The notes: generated by a model not told the origin, from the sequence alone. Counted from the stretch's first letter, positions 1 through 7,850 are shown. The stretch: 8,991 nt of DNA from G020353115 sp964389685 (GCA_964389685.1 CAYMFM010000110.1:1-8991), one strand, 5' to 3'. Made by a program: numbers and translations.

Positions 1-764
1 CCCTCACCCCGTACCATTTTCAACATTTCCTGTTCGCTATATTTCCCGCTGAAGCACATCCGGATCACGTCACCGATCGGTAAGGTACCACTTCCGATAG
101 GGGAGAACGGGCCATCGCCGTCGTAGCCCTGTGTGGCATCGATCACCCGTCCCAGGTGGTGTGCCCCAACCGTATTACCCCGTCCCAGGTTCACAACGAT
201 GAAGTTCATATCCTCATATTTTCTCCCAAGCGATTTGGCATGTTCGCGGGCTACCGCTTTCTGGTTCAGGGCATGAAAGATGGATTTTCGTTCAAAGAGC
301 GGATGGCCGGATATCCTTGAGATATCGTCATACTCATCCACAACCACCGGATCGGCAATATAGGCTTTTGCATCCGGTAATTCCTTTGCCACAGCATCTG
401 CAATAAGGCCTCCCAGGTTAACGACATCTTCTCCCAACTCATTGTTTTTTAGGTCATTTCTCATTTTTTCATTCACAAGATATACTCCGGACGTAACCGG
501 TTTAAGCAGTCCTCCCCTTCCCATAACAATCCGGATGTTTTCCATCTGGATCTCATTGTCTTTCAGCACCTGAATAATCCGGTCTTTTCTGAATTCGGTC
601 TGATCAGGGAAATTTTTATAGGGGGCCAATTCCTCCGGTGTGTGCCGGATCCTCTTGAGGAAAACCGTTGTGTTAAGCCGGTAAACAGCCATCTGTGTAT
701 TGTCATCCCGGGGATATAATGAGAGAATAAGGGCAGTGGTTAGGTCGTACTGATTCTTTGCCAT
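1..764 (-). CDS. buk: Butyrate kinase family protein, C-terminus cut by window edge; probably catalytically altered
   Basis: The ATG at 764 opens a frame running off the left edge (254 codons visible; the family is about 355 residues). It is the first ATG after an in-frame stop at 788. Butyrate kinase, an ASKHA-fold enzyme, converts butyryl phosphate and ADP to butyrate and ATP in the cytoplasm. Family signatures seen in order are RHTPEELAPYK, a FRKD segment, GRGGLLKPVTSGVYLVNE, a NLGGLIAD segment, ADPVVVDE, RISGHPLFERKSIFHALNQK, GAHHLGRVID and GDGPFSPIGSGTLPIGD. These leave no doubt about the family. Two key motifs are changed. The N-terminal phosphate loop, usually close to NPGSTSTK, reads YPRDDNTQ, and the usual AHMGGGISVGAH reads VNLGRGNTVGAH, losing the histidine equivalent to the transition-state His of acetate kinase. 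Activity is therefore doubtful. It lies 47 bp downstream of icmF and is probably co-transcribed. An intact paralogue or a phosphotransbutyrylase may follow beyond the edge (inference). Confidence 0.9.
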   Translation of the reverse strand, partial: MAKNQYDLTTALILSLYPRDDNTQMAVYRLNTTVFLKRIRHTPEELAPYKNFPDQTEFRKDRIIQVLKDNEIQMENIRIVMGRGGLLKPVTSGVYLVNEKMRNDLKNNELGEDVVNLGGLIADAVAKELPDAKAYIADPVVVDEYDDISRISGHPLFERKSIFHALNQKAVAREHAKSLGRKYEDMNFIVVNLGRGNTVGAHHLGRVIDATQGYDGDGPFSPIGSGTLPIGDVIRMCFSGKYSEQEMLKMVRGE

Positions 765-798
765 GATCTGAGTGGATTTGTGGATTTAAAATTACAAA

Positions 799-810
799 TT
801 ATCCGGATAA
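799..810. repeat. 12-bp perfect palindrome in the icmF-buk gap
   Basis: TTATCCGGATAA is a perfect dyad immediately after the icmF stop codon and 34 bp before the buk start on the minus strand. It has no loop and no T-run, so it is not a classical terminator. It could bind a dimeric regulator or be chance; no second copy was seen in the other gaps. Confidence 0.3.
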
Positions 811-811
811 A

Positions 812-3800
812 TTACATATTTCTACGGTACTGTCCGCCCACTTCAAACAGTGTTTGAGTAATTTGCCCGAGAGTACAATATTTTGTTACCTCCATGAGGG
901 CTTCGAAAATATTCTCATTCCGGTTCACAACATCCTTCAGTTTCCGAAGCATCTTTTCCGATTTATCCTTATGAGCGGTATAGAGTGATTTAACCATTTC
1001 AACCTGGAATTTCTTTTCCTCTTCCGTTGCCCGGATTACCTGATCCGGTATGACCGTGGGAGATCCGTTGGGAGAAAGAAATGTATTCACACCCATAATG
1101 GGAAGTTTCCCGGTATGTTTCAGGTTTTCATAATAGAGTGATTCCGCCTGTATTTTACCTCTCTGGTACATGGTTTCCATGGAGCCCAGGACGCCTCCCC
1201 TTTCAGAAAGGCTGTCAAATTCCATCAAGACAGCCTCTTCAACCAGGTCAGTCAGTTCTTCGATGATAAATGATCCCTGAAGGGGATTCTGATTCTTTGT
1301 AATTCCAAGCTCGTGATTGATGATCATCTGGATCGCCATGGCTCTGCGTACAGATTCCTCGGTGGGTGTGGTAATTGCCTCGTCATAGGCATTGGTATGA
1401 AGGGAGTTACAATTATCATAAATGGCCGTCAATGCCTGGAGGGTGGTTCTGATATCGTTAAATTCAATTTCCTGGGCATGGAGTGACCTCCCGGATGTCT
1501 GGATATGGTATTTCAACTTCTGTGAACGCTCATTGCCTCCATACATCTGTTTCATTGCTTTCGCCCAGATCAATCGTGCCGCCCTTCCTATCACGGAGTA
1601 TTCCGGATCGATGCCGGTTGAAAAGAAAAAGGAGAGGTTCGGGGCAAACTGATTGATATCCATTCCCCGCGAGACATAGTATTCAACGAATGTAAAGCCG
1701 TTAGCCAGGGTAAAAGCGAGCTGGCTGATCGGGTTGGCTCCAGCTTCGGCAATATGGTAGCCCGAGATCGATACGGAATAGAAATTCCGCACGTTATGCT
1801 CATTGAAGTACTCCTGGATATCGCCCATCATTTTCAGTGCAAATTCGGTTGAGAAGATGCAGGTATTCTGTGCCTGGTCCTCCTTCAATATATCAGCCTG
1901 TACCGTACCCCTCACCCGGGAAATGGTGTCTGCTTTAATCTTAGCATACACTTCCTTTGGCAGAATCTGGTCTCCTGTAACGCCAAGAAGCATTAAACCC
2001 AATCCATTGTTTCCCTTTGGCAGTTTCCCCTGATATTGTGGTTTATCCCTTTCCTGTTTTTTGAATAGTTCATCCATTTTTCCCTCCACCTCTTCCTGCA
2101 AGCCATGCTTCCGGATGTATATTTCACACTGCTGATCAATGGCTGTATTCATAAAGTATCCCACCAACATGGGAGCCGGTCCGTTTATGGTCATTGATAC
2201 CGATGTTTGCGGATCAACCAGGTTAAATCCTGAATAGAGTTTTTTTGCATCATCCAGGCACGCAATTGAGACACCTGAATTGCCTACTTTCCCATAGATA
2301 TCAGGTCTTATATCCGGATCAAATCCATAGAGCGTAACCGAGTCAAATGCAGTTGATAGTCGTTTTGCCGACAGTTCATAAGAGAGGTAATGAAACCGTT
2401 TGTTCGTTCTTTCCGGTCCACCCTCTCCGGCAAACATTCTTGTTGGATCTTCATTCTCTCTTTTAAACGGGAATACACCAGCTGCATATGGAAATTCTCC
2501 GGGAACATTCTCTTTCAGGTTCCATTTGAGTATTTCACTCCAGGACTTAAATTTTGGCAAGGATAGTTTGGGGATCTGCATGTGGGATAACGATTCGTGG
2601 TGGGTCTTGATTTTAAACTCCTTATCCCGCACTTTGAAAATAAAGTACTCTTTTTGATACCTTGCTTTTTTCTTCTCCCAGTTTTTAAGAATGTCACGGT
2701 TTTCTTTACTCAGTTTCTTCTCCTCTTCCCGGTACATTTTTTCCATTTGACTGATGATCTCCGTCTCCGGATTACTTTTCTCTGTCAGGATTTGAAGTGT
2801 CTGGTTTATCCCATCCATGCGTCTGGCAACGTTTACCTGTTGTTCGACTTTCCGGTTGTAGCGTCTTACTGTCTCAGCAATTTCAGAGAGGTAGCGTGTT
2901 CTTTTCGGTGAAATAATATAGATTTTCTCTGCAATCTTTTTCTCGGGAACGATTCTCGAATGAAAGTCTTCGATAAATTTCTCCCTCACCTGGTTAATCA
3001 GAGCAGTGTACAGTCGATTCATTCCCGGGTCGTTAAACTGCGAAGCAATGGTACCAAATACCGGCATCTCATCAAGATCCTTTTCAAAGAGAAGGTGGTT
3101 TCGCTGATACTGTTTCTTCACATCTCTCAGTGCATCCTCTGCTCCTCTTTTGTCAAATTTATTGATGGCGATCAGGTCAGCAAAATCGAGCATATCAATC
3201 TTCTCAAGTTGCATTGCCGCACCATATTCGGGTGTCATCACGTACATTGAAAGATCGCTGTGATCAACAATTTCTGTATCGGACTGGCCGATACCGGATG
3301 TTTCGAGAAGGATCAGGTCAAAACCTGCGTATTTAACAATACAAAGTGCATCGCGGACATATTTTGAGAGCGCCAGGTTGGATTGCCTGGTAGCCAGTGA
3401 CCGCATAAAGATTCGGGGAGAGTCGATCGAATTCATGCGGATCCGGTCACCGAGCAGGGCGCCACCGGTTTTCCTGCGTGACGGATCAACGGATAAAATC
3501 GCCATTGTTTTATCGTTGAAATCATCCAGAAACCGGCGCACAATTTCATCGATGATTGAGGATTTCCCGGATCCTCCGGTTCCGGTTATGCCAATAACCG
3601 GAGTGTTCTTATCCATGCATCCTTTCTTCAACTCGTCAAACAGATCCTTCAATCCAGCCGGATAATTTTCTGCTGCAGAAATGGTTCTGGCAATTGCTAT
3701 AAAGTCCCTGTTCCTAATATCCTCAGGCTGAACGTCTACATCTTTTCCCATCGGGAAATCAGACAATTTCAGTACCTCATTGATCATTCCCTGGAGTCCC

Positions 3801-4189
3801 ATTTTTCGACCATCGTCCGGAGAGAAAAGCCGCGTAATGCCATATTGATGCAGCTGTTTCATTTCTTCCGGAAGGATTACTCCCCCGCCACCGCCAAATA
3901 TCCTGATGTGTCCGGCTCCCCGTTCCTTCAGCAGATCATACATATAGGAAAAGAACTCGATGTGGCCGCCCTGGTAGGAAGTAACGGCTATTGCCTGTGC
4001 ATCTTCCTGAATGGCACAGTTTACAATTTCCGATACGGAACGATTATGACCAAGGTGAATGACCTCTGCACCGGAAGATTGCAGTATTCGCCTCATGATA
4101 TTGATCGCGGCATCATGCCCATCGAAGAGTGAGGCTGCTGAGACAATCCGGATGTGGTGTTTCGGTTTATATGGTTTAACACTGCTCAT
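812..4189 (-). CDS. icmF: IcmF: fused isobutyryl-CoA mutase with built-in G-protein chaperone
   Basis: The protein is a coenzyme-B12 enzyme that interconverts isobutyryl-CoA and n-butyryl-CoA. Residue numbers count from a TTG at 4210 (1132 aa). I prefer the ATG at 4189 (Met8, 1125 aa) because the seven extra residues are not domain-like. Domains in order: a B12-binding domain (about 20-150) with DGHDAAIN at 30, whose His32 is the expected cobalt ligand, and a GGGGGVI loop at 106; a MeaB-like GTPase (about 200-420) with P-loop GTGGSGKS at 210, ETSGIGQSD at 303 and NKFD at 350; a charged helical linker (about 420-560); then the mutase TIM barrel with SGYHIAEAGA at 816. Phe606 and Gln781 (EDQAQNTCIF) occupy the positions that are Tyr and Arg in methylmalonyl-CoA mutase, which supports isobutyryl/butyryl-CoA as substrate. 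The separate mutase and MeaB proteins are fused here, as is typical of IcmF (about 1100 aa). The frame is intact. It lies 84 bp after the acyl-CoA dehydrogenase. Confidence 0.95.
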   Translation of the reverse strand: MSSVKPYKPKHHIRIVSAASLFDGHDAAINIMRRILQSSGAEVIHLGHNRSVSEIVNCAIQEDAQAIAVTSYQGGHIEFFSYMYDLLKERGAGHIRIFGGGGGVILPEEMKQLHQYGITRLFSPDDGRKMGLQGMINEVLKLSDFPMGKDVDVQPEDIRNRDFIAIARTISAAENYPAGLKDLFDELKKGCMDKNTPVIGITGTGGSGKSSIIDEIVRRFLDDFNDKTMAILSVDPSRRKTGGALLGDRIRMNSIDSPRIFMRSLATRQSNLALSKYVRDALCIVKYAGFDLILLETSGIGQSDTEIVDHSDLSMYVMTPEYGAAMQLEKIDMLDFADLIAINKFDKRGAEDALRDVKKQYQRNHLLFEKDLDEMPVFGTIASQFNDPGMNRLYTALINQVREKFIEDFHSRIVPEKKIAEKIYIISPKRTRYLSEIAETVRRYNRKVEQQVNVARRMDGINQTLQILTEKSNPETEIISQMEKMYREEEKKLSKENRDILKNWEKKKARYQKEYFIFKVRDKEFKIKTHHESLSHMQIPKLSLPKFKSWSEILKWNLKENVPGEFPYAAGVFPFKRENEDPTRMFAGEGGPERTNKRFHYLSYELSAKRLSTAFDSVTLYGFDPDIRPDIYGKVGNSGVSIACLDDAKKLYSGFNLVDPQTSVSMTINGPAPMLVGYFMNTAIDQQCEIYIRKHGLQEEVEGKMDELFKKQERDKPQYQGKLPKGNNGLGLMLLGVTGDQILPKEVYAKIKADTISRVRGTVQADILKEDQAQNTCIFSTEFALKMMGDIQEYFNEHNVRNFYSVSISGYHIAEAGANPISQLAFTLANGFTFVEYYVSRGMDINQFAPNLSFFFSTGIDPEYSVIGRAARLIWAKAMKQMYGGNERSQKLKYHIQTSGRSLHAQEIEFNDIRTTLQALTAIYDNCNSLHTNAYDEAITTPTEESVRRAMAIQMIINHELGITKNQNPLQGSFIIEELTDLVEEAVLMEFDSLSERGGVLGSMETMYQRGKIQAESLYYENLKHTGKLPIMGVNTFLSPNGSPTVIPDQVIRATEEEKKFQVEMVKSLYTAHKDKSEKMLRKLKDVVNRNENIFEALMEVTKYCTLGQITQTLFEVGGQYRRNM

Positions 4190-4245
4190 AAATAAAAAGC
4201 GATTGCGCAACCGGGCACCTATTATGACCAGGAGCTGATTAAATC

Positions 4246-4261
4246 ATGGCCAGATGGCCAT
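4246..4261. repeat. Inverted repeat in the acyl-CoA dehydrogenase-icmF gap
   Basis: Two 7-bp arms, ATGGCCA and TGGCCAT, are separated by two bases in the 84-bp gap, which is the widest in the operon. The sterically allowed hairpin has about six pairs with a four-base loop and no following T-run on the minus strand. It could be a small RNA-processing or attenuation hairpin or an operator; it is too weak to call a terminator. Confidence 0.3.
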
Positions 4262-4273
4262 CATGGTTCAGGA

Positions 4274-5416
4274 TCAATCTTTCAGAATATCCCTTGATAT
4301 TACAATCTTCTGAATCTCTGAGGTTCCCTCATAGATCTGCGTCAATTTAGCTTCCCGCATGAGCCGTTCCACGTGGTAGTCCTTCACATATCCGTAGCCA
4401 CCAAGTATCTGAACGGCTTCTGTTGTAACCTGCATAGCCATATCGGCACAGAACAGCTTAGCCATGGCACTTTCAATACCAAACGGTTTACCCTGATCCT
4501 TCAACCAGGCTGTTTTCAGGCACATCAGCCGGCCAAGTTCAATCTGCAAAGCCATGTCCGCCAATTTAAACGCGATAATCTGATGATTACAGATCTCCGT
4601 ACCGAATGCTTTTCTCTCCTTAGAGTATTGCACTGCCCGTTCATAGGCACCGGATGCAATTCCAAGAGCCTGAGCAGCAATTCCCAATCTTCCAACTTCA
4701 AGGGTTTTCATGGCAAATTTAAAGCCAAATCCATCTTCAGCGATTCTGTTCTCCTTGGGTATGACCACATCAGTAAACATTACGGAGTGTGTATCGGAGC
4801 TTCTCATCCCCATCTTATTCTCGTGGGGTGCAAGTGTAATGCCGGGTGTATCTTTTTCAATGACAAATGCATTGATACCACGGTGTCTTTTTTCGGGGTC
4901 TGTCTGCGCGATCAGGATATAGGTAGATCCTGAACTGGCACAGGTGGTCCAGTTTTTTGTACCGTTTACCAGGTAATGATCTCCTTTATCAACTGCCATG
5001 GTTCGCTGCATGGTAGCATCTGAGCCGGCTTCCGGTTCGGAAAGGAGGAATGCCCCGATTATCTCTCCCCGGGCGAGTGGCTTGAGGTATTTCTCTTTCT
5101 GCTCTTCGGTCCCATACTCTTCCAAACCCCAACAAACCAGTGAATTATTAACGGACATGATCACTCCGGCTGCAGAATCGACCTTTGATATTTCCTCCAT
5201 CGCGAGCACATAGGATATGGTATCCATGCCACCGCCGTCATATTCCGCGCTTGCCGTCATGCCAAGAAAACCGAGCTCTGCCATTTTTTTCACGTGTTCG
5301 GTTGGAAAAACGGCCTTTTCATCTCGTTCAATGACATCCTGAAGGAGATCCCGTTGTGCGAAATCCCTCGCTGCCTGACGAATCATCAGATGTTCTTCGG
5401 TAAATTCAAAATCCAT
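4274..5416 (-). CDS. Short-chain (butyryl-type) acyl-CoA dehydrogenase
   Basis: An FAD enzyme of 380 residues, the normal length for the family, that interconverts a short acyl-CoA and its 2,3-enoyl-CoA; butyryl-CoA and crotonyl-CoA are most likely given the neighbours. The helical N-domain starts MDFEFTEEHLMIRQAARDFA. The first family signature appears as AFLLSEPEAGSD (122-133), followed by VNGTKNWTT (150-158) in the FAD-binding beta domain. The C-terminal domain has SKERKAFGTEICNHQ, QILGGYGYVKDY (336-347) and IYEGTSEIQ. Glu363 is the catalytic base in the position used by bacterial and mitochondrial short-chain enzymes. No ETF genes sit beside it, unlike clostridial bcd-etfBA clusters, so the electron acceptor is encoded elsewhere. 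An isobutyryl-CoA dehydrogenase cannot be excluded from sequence alone. The start is the ATG at 5416, with an A/T-rich leader and no Shine-Dalgarno sequence. Confidence 0.93.
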   Translation of the reverse strand: MDFEFTEEHLMIRQAARDFAQRDLLQDVIERDEKAVFPTEHVKKMAELGFLGMTASAEYDGGGMDTISYVLAMEEISKVDSAAGVIMSVNNSLVCWGLEEYGTEEQKEKYLKPLARGEIIGAFLLSEPEAGSDATMQRTMAVDKGDHYLVNGTKNWTTCASSGSTYILIAQTDPEKRHRGINAFVIEKDTPGITLAPHENKMGMRSSDTHSVMFTDVVIPKENRIAEDGFGFKFAMKTLEVGRLGIAAQALGIASGAYERAVQYSKERKAFGTEICNHQIIAFKLADMALQIELGRLMCLKTAWLKDQGKPFGIESAMAKLFCADMAMQVTTEAVQILGGYGYVKDYHVERLMREAKLTQIYEGTSEIQKIVISRDILKD

Positions 5417-5461
5417 GGTGTACTGTTTTTAGTGATACTATTTGCTTTGCAGTTAATCTAT

Positions 5462-6805
5462 TCAAAAGTAGTTATTAATGGGTCCATACGCATGAAAAAA
5501 CCCTGTCAATAAAACGGTATTCACATCTTTTTCACTGGCTGCAACGCTATCTTCCACCAGTTGCAGGCCAATTTGCTTCGACCGCAACCCAAAATTCACT
5601 GCAAGTCTTGCACCGAGTGTATCCAGGGTTCTCATATTTTCAAAGATCACGGAAAGTTTATTCTCTTTTTCAGGGTCGCGAATAAGGTTTTTCCATGGTT
5701 CCATACCTTCCGGCAAGTCCCCTAATATTGAGTCAAGCTCCGGTTTTATCTCTTCCAGTGACAGGTACTTCTTCTCTCCCGGTTCGTAAAATCCGGTTAT
5801 TTTCCATTCTTCATATTGCAGGAATCCATTTTTTTGTGAACCATCCGGATTTTGTCCTCCCTTCATCCCTGCATTATTCAATTCATCGATCAGGGAGTTG
5901 TGCAATTTTTCTGAAGGAAAATGAGGATTCATAACTTTCAAGATCAACTGAACGACATCAACACCAACATAATCGATCAATTGAAAAATTCCCATTGGGC
6001 GTATCAGGAACTTCTGGGTTACCGTATTGATCAGGTAGACTGCCTGTGCGAAGGAATATTCGATGGTTAGCTTCTCGGCAAGTTCAATGCCGAAGAGTGC
6101 ATCCCGCATGAAGTGTCCATTGCCGATAAATCCTGCTTTATCGTTTGCGGGTACTTTTACTTTCCCCAACCGCTGAACCAGTTGATCTGCAAAGGCTGCC
6201 AGTTCAGGGATGGTTTCCTCACCAACAATCACTTCCACCAGTTTCTGAATGACCGGTGGATTGTAGAAATGAAATCCAAGGATCCTTCCTTTCAGTCCTG
6301 CCATGGTATTCAACTCCTGAATGGGAATTGACGATGTATTTGTAAGGAACCAGGGATCATTTGTATTATTCTTTGCGATATCAGCCAGCAGTTTAACTTT
6401 CAGAGGCTGATCTTCACTTACCGCTTCAAAAATAAGGGTTGAATCATAGGCACTCTCAATGGAGGTTGTGGGTTTCACGAACGACATCACATCCTCTACA
6501 TACCTGGCAACGAAATCCTCATCTTTTTCGATACCCGGTACGCCGGTATACAATGCCTTCACTTTATCCAGTTTCTTTTCCCCGATTTTCTGTGATTGTT
6601 TTTTCAGGTATTCCAGGACCCCCTGAAGCCCTTGTTCAGAAATATCCATGGCGTAAAGTGAGAAGTCAGCCGACTGATGTTCCGGATCTCTTTTCAATGC
6701 AACCATTTCCAGGGCAGTAAGCAGCAGAATCCCGCTTCCCATTTTACCGGCTGCACCGAGAACGGTTACATGTTTAAACCGATTTGCATACTCTTTGTTT
6801 TTCAT
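5462..6805 (-). CDS. 3-hydroxyacyl-CoA dehydrogenase, atypical 447-residue form
   Basis: Predicted to oxidise 3-hydroxybutyryl-CoA to acetoacetyl-CoA with NAD, or the reverse. The catalytic set matches the family: Ser158 in NTSSIP, His179 and Glu191 in the segment GFHFYNPP...KLVEV, and Asn229 in GFIGNGHF. The spacings His to Glu (12) and His to Asn (50) equal those of human HADH. Two points are unusual. The dinucleotide loop reads GAAGKMG (17-23), one residue longer than the usual GAGTMG. Residues about 33-60 also hold a longer linker between the first Rossmann helix and the next strand (YAMDIS at 51-56). At 447 residues it exceeds the roughly 280-310 of single Hbd proteins. The extra sequence is C-terminal (about 290-447) and contains a KNG/YEEW segment and a helical end, so it may carry a second degenerate C-domain. 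It starts 19 bp after the hydratase stop, which suggests co-transcription. The exact chain-length preference is inferred from context. Confidence 0.88.
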   Translation of the reverse strand: MKNKEYANRFKHVTVLGAAGKMGSGILLLTALEMVALKRDPEHQSADFSLYAMDISEQGLQGVLEYLKKQSQKIGEKKLDKVKALYTGVPGIEKDEDFVARYVEDVMSFVKPTTSIESAYDSTLIFEAVSEDQPLKVKLLADIAKNNTNDPWFLTNTSSIPIQELNTMAGLKGRILGFHFYNPPVIQKLVEVIVGEETIPELAAFADQLVQRLGKVKVPANDKAGFIGNGHFMRDALFGIELAEKLTIEYSFAQAVYLINTVTQKFLIRPMGIFQLIDYVGVDVVQLILKVMNPHFPSEKLHNSLIDELNNAGMKGGQNPDGSQKNGFLQYEEWKITGFYEPGEKKYLSLEEIKPELDSILGDLPEGMEPWKNLIRDPEKENKLSVIFENMRTLDTLGARLAVNFGLRSKQIGLQLVEDSVAASEKDVNTVLLTGFFHAYGPINNYF

Positions 6806-6824
6806 TTATTTCAGGTTTTTAGGT

Positions 6825-7595
6825 TTACCATTTTGGTGGACGTTTTTCCAGGAACGCTTTCATTCCCTCTTTTCCTTCTCCTTCAAAGAGGGAGCTGAAC
6901 TCCTGCGATTCAAGATCGCATCCCGTTTCAAAAGTGGATTCCAGCCCGGATCTGACTGCTTTTTTTACCTTTTTTACAGCAAGCGGTCCTTTCGAAACGA
7001 TCTTTTTTGCAAGATCAACTACCTTATCCATCAATTCTTCTGGTTCTGTTACCCATTGAACAAGGCCAATCCGGAGAGCTTCATCAGCGGAAATGTGATC
7101 CCCGCTCAACAGCATGAGCATTGCATCCCCTTTTCCGACCAATCTGGATAACCGCTGTGTGCCGGCATATCCGGGTGTCAGCCCGAGATTCACCTCCGGT
7201 TGTCCAAATTTAGCTTTTGCGCTTGCCACACGGATATCGCATGACATAGCCAGTTCACAACCCCCACCCAGGGCGAATCCATTAACAGCAGCAATCACCG
7301 GGATTTCCAGTTCCTCAATCTTGCGAAAGATAGTTTGCCCCCGCTTTGAGAATACCAATCCTTCGGACTGTGTCATATCTGCCATTTCCGCAATATCTGC
7401 CCCCGCAACAAATGCTTTTCCTTCACCGGTAATGATCAACAGACGGATATCCGGTTGAGTTTGGAGTTTGGCAAGGAAGTCCTCCATTTCATCAAAAAAC
7501 AGACTGTTCAATGCATTCATTGCTTCGGGACGGCTGATGGTCAGGATAGCAAGGTGTTCCTGAACATCAACATTCAATATTTGGTAATTATCCAT
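6825..7595 (-). CDS. crt: Crotonase-family enoyl-CoA hydratase (3-hydroxybutyryl-CoA dehydratase)
   Basis: 256 residues, the full family length. It hydrates crotonyl-CoA to 3-hydroxybutyryl-CoA or catalyses the reverse. Visible motifs are ISRPEAMNALN (20-30), AFVAGADIAEM (61-71), which forms part of the oxyanion hole and CoA pocket, GFALGGGCELAMSCDIR (106-122) and KFGQPEVNLGLTPGYAGTQRL (129-149). Glu114 and Glu134 are the two catalytic glutamates, with the 20-residue spacing of rat mitochondrial crotonase (144/164). Having both argues for true hydratase activity rather than an isomerase or hydrolase relative. The C-terminus EKRPPKW is the usual crotonase tail. It is the first gene of the cluster, so the operon promoter should lie just to its right (7596 to about 7850). 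No clear Bacteroidota TAnnTTTG box with a -33 TTG at the expected spacing was found there. Confidence 0.93.
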   Translation of the reverse strand: MDNYQILNVDVQEHLAILTISRPEAMNALNSLFFDEMEDFLAKLQTQPDIRLLIITGEGKAFVAGADIAEMADMTQSEGLVFSKRGQTIFRKIEELEIPVIAAVNGFALGGGCELAMSCDIRVASAKAKFGQPEVNLGLTPGYAGTQRLSRLVGKGDAMLMLLSGDHISADEALRIGLVQWVTEPEELMDKVVDLAKKIVSKGPLAVKKVKKAVRSGLESTFETGCDLESQEFSSLFEGEGKEGMKAFLEKRPPKW

Positions 7596-7601
7596 TGTGT
7601 T

Positions 7602-7778
7602 ATGTTTAAGGTTTCAGGTAGATTTAATCCAATAGAAATTCGGCTTGTATCAGATGTAGAGGAGTCAAGACTAATTTTAGGAAATCTTCTCACAAGTATT
7701 GCATTATCAGGGAATAGAAAGCTATACAATATAGCGAAAATTATTTCATTACCAAACCGTGAAATTGAAATAAAATGA
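7602..7778 (+). CDS. Possible small divergent gene or remnant, 58 codons, unknown function
   Basis: An ATG at 7602 starts a 58-codon frame ending in TGA at 7778. The peptide begins MFKVSGRFNPIEIRLVSDVE and ends AKIISLPNREIEIK. I do not recognise it; it has no signal peptide or membrane segment. Its A/T-rich codons (ATA, AGA, TTA) contrast with the operon, and it begins only 6 bp from the divergent hydratase start, which would place the operon promoter inside it. The frame is open upstream through the hydratase antisense. It may be a real small protein, the 3' remnant of a decayed gene, or chance in A/T-rich promoter DNA. Confidence 0.25.
   Translation: MFKVSGRFNPIEIRLVSDVEESRLILGNLLTSIALSGNRKLYNIAKIISLPNREIEIK
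7721..7735. promoter_or_regulatory. Candidate operator dyad upstream of the operon
   Basis: GCTATA-CAA-TATAGC is a perfect 6-bp dyad with a 3-bp spacer, 126 bp upstream of the hydratase start in the expected promoter region. The size fits a site for a dimeric repressor, but no regulator gene is in the window and no second copy was seen. Part of the signal may be A/T-richness. Confidence 0.25.
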
Positions 7779-7850
7779 GCAAATGCTATATAACATGGTG
7801 AGGGATTCTTCGTTCGGATTTTGTCTATCGGTGTTCTGTCACGATGTCGC

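Noticed and set aside
4190..4210. TTG start for IcmF at 4210
   Set aside because: The ATG at 4189 gives a normal N-terminus directly before the B12-binding domain; the seven extra residues add no recognisable feature.
4373..4933. 186-codon plus-strand frame antisense to the acyl-CoA dehydrogenase
   Set aside because: It lies entirely within a strongly supported gene on the other strand and its peptide lacks domain character; it is a codon-bias shadow.
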